Below are positions 8,796-13,347 of a stretch of DNA of 13,347 bases, piece after piece; positions within the stretch are counted from its first letter, which is position 1, and each line of letters starts with the position of its first letter. Origin of the DNA: Bifidobacteriaceae bacterium (lineage in GTDB: Bacteria > Actinomycetota > Actinomycetes > Actinomycetales > WQXJ01). Location: contig JAISTN010000342.1 of assembly GCA_031272565.1 (NCBI GenBank), forward strand, positions 1 through 13,347, read 5' to 3'. The notes beneath the pieces are model-generated. The model saw only the letters and a program-made list of their open reading frames with translations, made no database searches and was not told where the DNA came from. Made by a program: the position numbers and the translations under genes.

Positions 8796-9815
8796 TTACA
8801 TCTTCTTGCCGGCGGAGCCGAGCTGCTGGGCGGCCTCCACGACACGGGCGGCCATGCCCGCCTCAGCCGCCTTGCCCCAAGCCCGCGGGTCATAGGCCTT
8901 CTTGTTGCCCACCTCGCCGTCAATCTTGAGGACGCCGTCATAGTTGGTGAACATGTGCGCCACCACCGGGCGGGTGAAGGCGTACTGCGTGTCCGTGTCG
9001 ATGTTCATCTTGATGACGCCGTACGCCACCGCATCGGCAATCTCCTGTTCCGAAGACCCGGAACCGCCATGGAACACCAGGTCAAACGGGCGTTCCCGGC
9101 CCACCTCCGCGCCAATCGCCTGCTGGATCTCATCCAGAATGCCCGGGCGCAACTTGACGGCGCCCGGCTTGTAGACGCCGTGCACGTTGCCGAAGGTCAG
9201 AGCCGTGATGTAGCGGCCACGTTCGCCCAGGCCCAGCGCCTGGTAGGTCTTACGGGCGTCCTCCACCGTGGTGTACAGCTTGTCGTTGATTTCGGCCGAA
9301 TGGCCGTCCTCTTCACCGCCCACCACGCCGATTTCGATCTCCAGGATGGTGTGGGCCTTCTGCGACAGTTCCAGCAGTTCCTGCGCGATCTGCAGGTTCT
9401 CATCCAGCGGCACCGCCGAACCGTCCCACATGTGGGACTGGAAGGTGGGCAGTTCGCCCCGTGCGACCTGTTCGGCCTCGATGGCCAGCAGCGGGCGGAC
9501 CCAACTGTCCAGGTTCTGCTTGGCGCAGTGGTCGGTGTGCAGGGCGATGGTCACGGGATAGTTCTTGGCGACTTCCCGGACGTAGGCGGCCAGGGCCAGC
9601 GAGCCGGCCACCCGGTCCTTGATGGTGGCGCCGGAAAGATACTCCGCGCCGCCCACCGAGACCTGGACAATGCCGTCTGATTCCGCTTCCGCGAAGCCTT
9701 GCAGCACGGCGGTGGCGGTTTGGGAACTGGTGACGTTGACGGCAGGATAGGCGAAACGGCCGGCCTTGGCGCGGTCCAGCAGGGCGGCGTAAGTTTCGGG
9801 GGTTGCAACTGGCAT
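8796..9815 (-). CDS. fba: Class II fructose-bisphosphate aldolase
   Basis: This 339-residue protein cleaves fructose 1,6-bisphosphate to dihydroxyacetone phosphate and glyceraldehyde 3-phosphate, and runs the reverse reaction in gluconeogenesis, in the cytoplasm. The zinc-dependent class II signature is complete: HTDHC at residues 93-97 (catalytic Asp95 and zinc ligand His96), EIEIGVVGGEEDG at about 159-171, the zinc His212 in FGNVHG, His249 in VFHGGSGS, and the phosphate-binding NIDTDTQ at 271-277. Length and motif order fit the class IIA FbaA type. The ATG start is supported by a GGAG ribosome site 6 bases upstream. It is convergent with the giant repeat gene and lies downstream of the SpoU-family gene on the same strand, 264 bases apart, so it probably has its own promoter. 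In Mycobacterium tuberculosis fba (Rv0363c) also neighbours a dedA-like gene (from memory). Confidence 0.98.
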   Translation of the reverse strand: MPVATPETYAALLDRAKAGRFAYPAVNVTSSQTATAVLQGFAEAESDGIVQVSVGGAEYLSGATIKDRVAGSLALAAYVREVAKNYPVTIALHTDHCAKQNLDSWVRPLLAIEAEQVARGELPTFQSHMWDGSAVPLDENLQIAQELLELSQKAHTILEIEIGVVGGEEDGHSAEINDKLYTTVEDARKTYQALGLGERGRYITALTFGNVHGVYKPGAVKLRPGILDEIQQAIGAEVGRERPFDLVFHGGSGSSEQEIADAVAYGVIKMNIDTDTQYAFTRPVVAHMFTNYDGVLKIDGEVGNKKAYDPRAWGKAAEAGMAARVVEAAQQLGSAGKKM

Positions 9816-9821
9816 GTGTTA

Positions 9822-9825
9822 CTCC
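9822..9825 (-). promoter_or_regulatory. Ribosome binding site of fba
   Basis: On the minus strand the bases before the ATG read TTTGGAGTAACAC. GGAG matches the Shine-Dalgarno core with a 6-base spacer. It is the clearest ribosome site in the window and fixes the aldolase start at 9815. Confidence 0.75.
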
Positions 9826-9950
9826 AAAGTAGAAGCGAATCCGAACGTCCTTAGTCTGGCAGCAATTGGGTGGTCTTTGCACGGGACCAAGTCCCCGGCG
9901 TGGTGGACGGGTCGAAGTGGCCGGTTGGATCGCTGATGTGGGCAGGCTGC

Positions 9951-10063
9951 CTGGACCGCGCTGGCGGAGGCTGGTTTGGCGGTTGGCGGCTGGACCGCGG
10001 TGGCGCCGTGCGGCCGGGTGACTGGGTTGGCGGCTGGGTTGGCGGTTGGCTTGGCGGTTGTCC
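9951..10063. repeat. TTGGCGG-rich short repeat region between the SpoU gene and fba
   Basis: Five copies of TTGGCGG begin at 9976, 9983, 10027, 10039 and 10051, the last three spaced 12 bases apart. A 10-base direct repeat CTGGACCGCG occurs at 9951-9960 and 9990-9999. On the minus strand the region reads as C-rich, G-poor CCGCCAA repeats between the stop of the methyltransferase gene and the start of fba. The rest of the 264-base gap holds a small GGGAC/GTCCC hairpin (9883-9895) and no convincing -35/-10 pair. Open frames across it overlap the real genes and have no coding character. Confidence 0.7.
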
Positions 10064-10079
10064 GTTGCTAGTCAGGCTT

Positions 10080-10730
10080 CTAGCCCGCTGCCGGGCCGGC
10101 GTGCCGCAGCGCCCACTGGTACATGGTGATGGCGGCGGCCGCCCCGGCATTCAAGGAGCGGGTGGAACCATACTGGGTGATCTCCACTAGCTGATCGGCG
10201 GCAGCCAACGCCTCCGGTGACAGCCCCGGGCCCTCCTGGCCAAACAGCAAGACGCAAGCCCGCGGTAGGTTGGCCGTTTCCAGTGGCCGCGCACCCGGCA
10301 CGTTGTCGACCCCCACCAGTAAGAGCCCCTGCTGCCGGGCCCAGGCAGCCAGGTGGTCGACATCGGCGTGGTGATGAACGTGCAGGTAGCGGTCCGTCAC
10401 CATGGCGCCCCGCCGGTTCCACCGCCGGCGGCCCACAATGTGTACCCCGGCCGCGTTGAAGGCGTTGGCCGTGCGAATGATGGCGCCAATGTTGAAGTCG
10501 TGTTCCCAGTTTTCCACCGCCACATGGAACGGATGGCGGTGGGTGTCCAGGTCCGCCACAATCGCCTGGACCGTCCAGTAGCGGTAGCGGTCCACCACGT
10601 TGCGCCGGTCGCCCTGGGCCAACAGTTCCGGGTCCAGCCGGGGGTCCGCCGGCCAAGACCCCTCCCACGGCCCCACCCCAACCTCAGGCTGGGGGGCGGC
10701 GGGGAGTTCCGGGGCGGAATCGGGCATCAT
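10080..10730 (-). CDS. SpoU/TrmH-family RNA 2'-O-methyltransferase
   Basis: This 216-residue SPOUT-fold enzyme is predicted to transfer methyl from S-adenosylmethionine to a ribose 2'-OH of tRNA or rRNA. All three SpoU motifs are visible: motif 1 around NIGAIIRTANAF (residues 80-91, with Asn80, Arg86 and Asn89), motif 2 VLLFGQEGPGLS (160-171, Glu166), and motif 3 YGSTRSLNAGAAAAI (187-201, Ser192-Leu193-Asn194), which forms the knotted cofactor site. The first 45 residues are Pro/Ala-rich with no membrane signal. Substrate (tRNA Gm18, 23S rRNA or other) cannot be told. Two ATG codons stand in tandem at 10730 and 10727, without a good ribosome site. TACGGT 7 bases upstream would fit a leaderless transcript. 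It is divergent from dedA. From memory, in M. tuberculosis the similar gene Rv0380c is next to a hypothetical gene and pyrE (Rv0381c, Rv0382c), whereas here dedA lies between them. Confidence 0.95.
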   Translation of the reverse strand: MMPDSAPELPAAPQPEVGVGPWEGSWPADPRLDPELLAQGDRRNVVDRYRYWTVQAIVADLDTHRHPFHVAVENWEHDFNIGAIIRTANAFNAAGVHIVGRRRWNRRGAMVTDRYLHVHHHADVDHLAAWARQQGLLLVGVDNVPGARPLETANLPRACVLLFGQEGPGLSPEALAAADQLVEITQYGSTRSLNAGAAAAITMYQWALRHAGPAAG

Positions 10731-10737
10731 GCAACGA

Positions 10738-10743
10738 ACCGTA
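10738..10743 (-). promoter_or_regulatory. Possible -10 box of the SpoU-family gene (leaderless-type)
   Basis: TACGGT on the minus strand fits the actinobacterial TAnnnT pattern and ends 7 bases before the ATG at 10730. That would put transcription start at or next to the A of the start codon. No clear -35 box is seen 16-19 bases further up. Single hexamers of this kind arise by chance, so this is weak. Confidence 0.3.
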
Positions 10744-10821
10744 CCCCAAGCAGAGCCGGCGGCACGGGGTGAGGTTGACCGGGGCGGGCCACTGGCCGCT
10801 GTACCGTGGAGCCCATGCGTG

Positions 10822-10972
10822 TAAGAGGTGACTCGTATCTCCCTGACGGCGGCGGAGGCGTAGGTGTCCCCGCTGCGTTCTCAGGTCGCCCACAGGACCC
10901 TACCCTTGGCCTTGCGCGGCATCTCACCACCGCCTGCCTCGCTATCCTCAGAGAGATATGAATCACCTCTTA
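10822..10972. repeat. Inverted repeat pair in the divergent SpoU-dedA intergenic region
   Basis: TAAGAGGTGACTCGTATCTC at 10822-10841 is repeated in inverse orientation at 10953-10972, whose complement reads TAAGAGGTGATTCATATCTC: 18 of 20 bases match. Weaker similarity seems to continue inward for about 25 bases on both sides. The right arm covers the dedA ATG and its first five codons. The whole 151-base unit could be a MITE-like element, a pair of copies of a dispersed repeat, or regulator sites. No clear target-site duplication flanks it. The remaining bases of the 227-base gap (10731-10957) show no gene. Confidence 0.65.
10943..10948 (+). promoter_or_regulatory. Possible -10 box of dedA
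   Basis: TATCCT matches TAnnnT and ends 9 bases before the dedA ATG, so the predicted transcript would have only a few leader bases. A TTGCGC at 10912 is too far away (25-base spacer) to serve as a normal -35. This fits the absence of a properly spaced Shine-Dalgarno sequence, but it rests on one hexamer. Confidence 0.3.
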
Positions 10973-11737
10973 GCCTCGCTGCCCGCGCACCTTGCAGCCG
11001 ACCCCACCGTCCTGGCCCTAGGCCCCGACTGGCTGGACCCCGCCAGCCTGATCAACCAGTTCGTCGCCTGGCTGGGGCCGTGGGCGCTGGTGGGCGTCTG
11101 CTGTGCCGTGTTCGCGGAAACCGGCATGATGGTTGGCTTCTTCCTGCCGGGCGATTCGCTGCTGTTCACCCTGGGGGTGTTCATCGGCACCGGTGAGGTC
11201 AAAGTACCCCTGTGGCTGGCCTGCCTCTGTATTGCCCTGGCAGCCGTGGCCGGTGACCAAACCGGCTACTGGATTGGCCGGCTGGTAGGACCCAAGCTGT
11301 TCAGCCAAGAGGATTCGCGGATCTTCAAGAAGAGCCACATCGACAAGACCAACGCCTTCTTCGCCAAGTACGGCGGCCGGACCATTGTGATAGCCCAGTA
11401 CGTGCCCATTGTGCGGACGTTCGCCGCCGTGGTGGCCGGCGTGGGCAAGATGAGCTACCGGCACTTTGTGGCCTTCAACGTGGTGGCCGCCTTCACCTGG
11501 GGGATCGCCCTGCCCATCGCCGGCTACTTCCTGGGCAGCTTCGAGTGGGTGGGCGACAACATAGACGTGATCATCATCGGGATTGTCTTGGTGTCCGTGG
11601 TGCCCATGGTGGTGGAGTACCTGCGGCACCGCAAGGCCCGGGGGGCCGGTGGCGGTGGCGCGGCTGAGGTGGCCGAGCCAGTGCCAGGTGGTGGCTCGGC
11701 GGCTGAGGTTGACCAGCCCGGGGGCGGGGTGGCGTAA
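10958..11737 (+). CDS. DedA-family (SNARE-associated/VTT domain) integral membrane protein
   Basis: This 259-residue inner-membrane protein belongs to the DedA family, whose members are linked to proton-dependent transport and to undecaprenyl-phosphate or phospholipid flipping. Visible features in order: a hydrophobic segment at about 36-62, with the conserved acidic Glu54 in FAETG and PGD at 64-66 (FFLPGDSLLFTLG); a segment at 84-100 ending in GDQTGYWIGR; the basic stretch FKKSHIDKTNAFFAKYGGR (123-141); the family core QYVPIVRTFAAVVAG (147-161, Pro150 and Arg153); and two more hydrophobic spans at about 170-192 and 202-219. The last 30 residues are a soluble Ala/Gly/Glu/Pro tail containing two AAEV units 13 residues apart. 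The ATG lies in one arm of the inverted repeat and is the only sensible start before the core. The 3' end is 9 bases from the end of the convergent hypothetical gene. The lipid or ion handled is unknown. Confidence 0.96.
   Translation: MNHLLASLPAHLAADPTVLALGPDWLDPASLINQFVAWLGPWALVGVCCAVFAETGMMVGFFLPGDSLLFTLGVFIGTGEVKVPLWLACLCIALAAVAGDQTGYWIGRLVGPKLFSQEDSRIFKKSHIDKTNAFFAKYGGRTIVIAQYVPIVRTFAAVVAGVGKMSYRHFVAFNVVAAFTWGIALPIAGYFLGSFEWVGDNIDVIIIGIVLVSVVPMVVEYLRHRKARGAGGGGAAEVAEPVPGGGSAAEVDQPGGGVA
11672..11700. terminator. Hairpin in the dedA 3' coding end, candidate terminator for the opposing pyrE transcript
   Basis: GCCGAGCCA (11672-11680) and TGGCTCGGC (11692-11700) form a perfect 9-base stem with an 11-base loop. 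For minus-strand transcripts it lies 47-75 bases past the stop of the hypothetical gene. The gap between the two convergent genes is only 9 bases and has no hairpin of its own, so each transcript probably ends inside the other gene. No T-run follows. A 10-base direct repeat CGGCTGAGGT (11661 and 11700) surrounds it. Confidence 0.35.
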
Positions 11738-11746
11738 ACCCAGGGC

Positions 11747-12469
11747 TCAGCGGCCCCAGGTGTCCCAGACTTGCGGCGGAATGGCCTGGGCCAGGGCGGC
11801 CAGGGCGTCGAACCGTTCCGGCAGAACCGCCGGATCCAACGCCCGAGGGGTGGCAATCAACAGGTCGTTGCCTTGGATGGTGAAGTTGAATCGCGGGAAG
11901 CCGGGCGACATCAGCAGCGCCATGACCGGCCCGGGCAGCAGGGCCCGGGCAAAGGCCTCATCGCCGCCCACCTTCCAGGCCTGGTCGAACTCCGGCTGGC
12001 CCAGTTGGATGTCCTTGCCCGCCAGCCGTTTGAGCGGGCCGGGCAGGGTCGATTCGGCACCCAGGGTCAGGTCCGGCAACGCCTTGGGCAGCGGGGTGGC
12101 GCAGATGGTGTAGCGATGGGTGCTGACTTGGTCCTGGTCGTTCTCCTCCCAGCGGTATTCGAAGGCGATGCACAGCAGACCGCGGTGCTGGCCCGCCAGA
12201 TAGTCCGCCACCTGCCGCTTCCAGCCCCGGCCAAAGGGGTAGCCGTTCCAGCGGCCAACCAGGTCAGGTTTTTCGGGCTCGTAGGTGAAGCCGTTGGCGG
12301 CGGCCCAGGCGGCCGTGTTGGAGGAGCGCTGTTTGACCTTGCCCTTGTGGCGCTGCGTCAGCCAGACGGGAATGCCCACAATTAATAGGAGTGCCACCAC
12401 TATGGGTATGGCTATTTCGGTGAGGGGGTTGCGGTCGCCACCGGCCGCCAGGATTTGCTGCAGCATCAT
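11747..12469 (-). CDS. Conserved hypothetical protein with one N-terminal membrane segment, coupled to pyrE
   Basis: Function not recognised. The 240-residue product has a short N-terminus, one hydrophobic span at residues 19-37, then a basic stretch (QRHKGKVKQR), which suggests N-terminus out and the bulk of the protein in the cytoplasm. The soluble part starts with AAWAAANGFTYEPEKPDLVGRW and continues with YPFGRGWKRQVADYLAGQHRG, IAFEYRW and THRYTICATPLP, then PGFPRFNFTIQGNDLLI and a PPQVWDTWG end. From memory this pattern resembles a widespread uncharacterised actinobacterial family (short domain beginning 'WAxxxGWxY'); I cannot name it with confidence. No catalytic motif is seen. Its ATG (12467-12469) overlaps the pyrE stop (12466-12468) in an ATGA, so translation is probably coupled and the two genes share an mRNA. 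A second ATG follows directly. In M. tuberculosis, Rv0381c also sits just after pyrE; whether it is homologous was not tested. Confidence 0.88.
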   Translation of the reverse strand: MMLQQILAAGGDRNPLTEIAIPIVVALLLIVGIPVWLTQRHKGKVKQRSSNTAAWAAANGFTYEPEKPDLVGRWNGYPFGRGWKRQVADYLAGQHRGLLCIAFEYRWEENDQDQVSTHRYTICATPLPKALPDLTLGAESTLPGPLKRLAGKDIQLGQPEFDQAWKVGGDEAFARALLPGPVMALLMSPGFPRFNFTIQGNDLLIATPRALDPAVLPERFDALAALAQAIPPQVWDTWGR

Positions 12470-13035
12470 GCCAACTCCAAGTCCGCCAGCCCAAACAGGT
12501 ACAGGTAGGGCAAGCCCAGGGCCTCGATCTTCTCTTTGGCGCCGGTGTCCCGGTCCACAATCACCGCCACCGCCTTGACCTGGGCCCCGGCCTCACGCAG
12601 GGCCTCCACCGCCGTGATGACCGAGCCGCCGGTGGTGGAAGTGTCCTCGACGGCCACGACGGCCCGGTGGGCGACATCGGGCCCCTCGATGCGACGCTGC
12701 AGGCCATGCGCCTTGGCGTCCTTGCGGACCACAAAGGCGTCCAGGTCCAGCCCACGTGAAGCGGCCGCGTGCAGCAGCGCCGCCGCCACCGGGTCCGCTC
12801 CCATGGTCAGCCCGCCCACGGCCTGGATCTCGCCCGGGCCAAAGCCCTGTTCTTCCAGCAGGTCCAGCAGTTGGTGGCCCACCAGCGGGGCCGCCAGGTG
12901 GTGCAAGGTGATGCGGCGCAGGTCCACGTAGTAATCGGCCTGCCGGCCGCTGGCCAGCGTGACCCGGCCGCGCACCACGGCCAGTTCCATGATCAGGCGG
13001 CGCAGTTGCTCCCGGGGCTCCAGCAATTGGTTCAC
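12466..13035 (-). CDS. pyrE: Orotate phosphoribosyltransferase
   Basis: This 189-residue cytoplasmic enzyme joins orotate to PRPP to give orotidine 5'-monophosphate, the fifth step of de novo pyrimidine synthesis. Seen in the sequence: the N-terminal substrate region VTLASGRQADYYVDLRR (25-41), GGLTMGADP (74-82), the mobile catalytic loop RKDAKAHG (104-111, with both Lys and the His), and the PRPP signature VAVEDTSTTGGS (127-138). Length fits the short actinobacterial PyrE type. The start is GTG at 13033-13035: it leaves about 16 residues before ELAVVRG, as usual for these enzymes, whereas the next ATG (residue 16) would remove the first helix. The ribosome site is poor (GAGAG 10-14 bases and AGG 2 bases upstream). 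It overlaps the following hypothetical gene by 4 bases. Two hairpins lie upstream, and one of them could cover the start region. Confidence 0.97.
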   Translation of the reverse strand: MNQLLEPREQLRRLIMELAVVRGRVTLASGRQADYYVDLRRITLHHLAAPLVGHQLLDLLEEQGFGPGEIQAVGGLTMGADPVAAALLHAAASRGLDLDAFVVRKDAKAHGLQRRIEGPDVAHRAVVAVEDTSTTGGSVITAVEALREAGAQVKAVAVIVDRDTGAKEKIEALGLPYLYLFGLADLELA

Positions 13036-13042
13036 GCCTGTC

Positions 13043-13108
13043 AGTCTCTCACGGTGGTGTGGGTGGGCGGTGGCGCCGGGCGGGTGGCCACCGCGAAGCG
13101 GAGAGACT
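13043..13108 (-). promoter_or_regulatory. Two-part hairpin in the pyrE leader
   Basis: An outer stem pairs AGTCTCTC (13043-13050) with GAGAGACT (13101-13108). Inside it GCGGTGGC (13067-13074) pairs perfectly with GCCACCGC (13087-13094), with CGGTGG at 13052 as an alternative partner. In the minus-strand RNA the structure ends 7 bases before the GTG start, and its last arm contains the GAGAG that is the best Shine-Dalgarno candidate. The fold could therefore limit ribosome access. It does not show a PyrR-binding loop that I recognise. It may also be a chance structure in GC-rich DNA. Confidence 0.4.
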
Positions 13109-13114
13109 TGTGGT

Positions 13115-13151
13115 GGTTCGTCAGGCGGGGACGGGTCCCAGGTGACGAACC
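13115..13151 (-). terminator. Hairpin between the upstream gene tail and pyrE, candidate terminator
   Basis: GGTTCGTCA (13115-13123) and TGACGAACC (13143-13151) form a perfect 9-base stem. An inner GGGAC/GTCCC pair (13128-13132, 13135-13139) extends it. It lies 115-151 bases past the stop of the upstream minus-strand gene and about 80 bases before pyrE. It is either the upstream gene's terminator or part of a structured pyrE leader. No T-run follows. A weaker GGGCC/GGCCC hairpin is at 13211-13224. The rest of the 230-base gap (13036-13265) shows no gene. Confidence 0.45.
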
Positions 13152-13265
13152 CTTCAGGAAGGAAGTGGCCGGGCGCCTCGGAGGGGCGTGCGCCGGGCGG
13201 GGGGGGTCGAGGGCCGCGAGGCCCCCGGGACCAGCGGAGCGGGCAGCTTGGGGTTGGGGGGCCGG

Positions 13266-13347
13266 CTAGGCGAGGCGGCGGATCAGGCTGCGGGGGGCCA
13301 GGCGGGCCACTTGGCCCAAGATGGCGTACCTGGCCGATGGCGTCGAC
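13266..13347 (-). CDS. C-terminal tail of an unidentified protein (possibly a short-chain dehydrogenase)
   Basis: On the minus strand an open frame enters from the window edge and ends at TAG (13266-13268), giving 26 residues that include RYAILGQVARLAPRSLIRRLA. The Arg-rich amphipathic ending and the APRSLIRRL pattern are reminiscent of the C-termini of actinobacterial short-chain dehydrogenase/reductases, but this is too short to prove family. It lies on the same strand as pyrE, 230 bases upstream, with hairpins between them, so it is probably a separate transcription unit. Confidence 0.45.
   Translation of the reverse strand, partial: STPSARYAILGQVARLAPRSLIRRLA

Noticed and set aside
8763..9680. 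305-codon plus-strand ORF opposite fba
   Set aside because: The minus frame encodes a complete class II aldolase with all active-site motifs; the plus frame is its antisense shadow and also covers the terminator region.
9851..10190. Short ORFs on both strands across the TTGGCGG repeat region
   Set aside because: They start inside or run into the methyltransferase gene, encode Pro/Gln- or Gly/Trp-rich low-complexity peptides dictated by the repeat, and have no ribosome site.
10727..10966. Small ORFs across the SpoU-dedA gap containing RYESPL on both strands
   Set aside because: The shared peptide is a by-product of the DNA inverted repeat; the frames overlap real starts and lack coding features.
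11771..12385. 204-codon plus-strand ORF opposite the hypothetical membrane protein
   Set aside because: The minus frame has a membrane segment, ATGA coupling to pyrE and normal protein composition; the plus frame is Gln/Arg/Gly-rich antisense reading.
13036..13265. Structured GC-rich gap before pyrE considered as a non-coding RNA gene (RNase P RNA, SRP RNA or tRNA)
   Set aside because: None of the conserved cores of those RNAs is recognisable (no GAGGAAAGTC-type block and no tRNA T-loop); only simple hairpins are supported.

Overview
The window is GC-rich DNA from a high-GC Gram-positive bacterium (Actinomycetota); genus and family cannot be fixed from sequence alone. Support comes from the strong G/C bias at third codon positions, the Mycobacterium/Micrococcales-like neighbourhood (class II fructose-bisphosphate aldolase, DedA membrane protein, SpoU/TrmH methyltransferase, a conserved membrane-anchored protein, pyrE), a GTG start for pyrE, and -10-like boxes lying almost on the start codons of two genes.

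Left two thirds (2-8701, + strand): the 3' part of one giant gene. At least 2899 residues are visible and its start lies before the window. It encodes a stalk of 27 complete and one partial cadherin-like/Ig-like repeats of about 92-95 residues, most with a DxDGDxL-type calcium site. The stalk ends in five FG-GAP/VCBS-type repeats of about 50 residues. It is most simply read as a secreted or surface adhesin or matrix protein. The repeats fall into two linker classes arranged in blocks (at least 8 A, 8 B, 4 A, 4 B, 1 A, 2 B), and part of the array looks like a multi-domain duplication. A strong hairpin at 8720-8761 separates it from the convergent aldolase gene.

Right third (8796-13347): housekeeping genes, nearly all on the - strand. 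Reading along that strand: the tail of an unidentified protein (13266-13347), a leader with two hairpins, pyrE (pyrimidine synthesis), a one-membrane-segment hypothetical protein whose ATG overlaps the pyrE stop by 4 bases (a translationally coupled pair), the SpoU/TrmH-family RNA 2'-O-methyltransferase, and fba (glycolysis/gluconeogenesis). A DedA-family membrane protein on the + strand sits between the methyltransferase (divergent) and the hypothetical gene (convergent, 9-base gap).

The three intergenic gaps are each under 300 bases and hold small structures: a TTGGCGG-rich repeat between the methyltransferase and fba, a 20-base inverted repeat overlapping the dedA start, and the paired hairpins before pyrE. 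I saw no CRISPR array, tRNA or rRNA gene, transposase, phage gene or recognisable defence system. The least ordinary object is the giant repeat protein.
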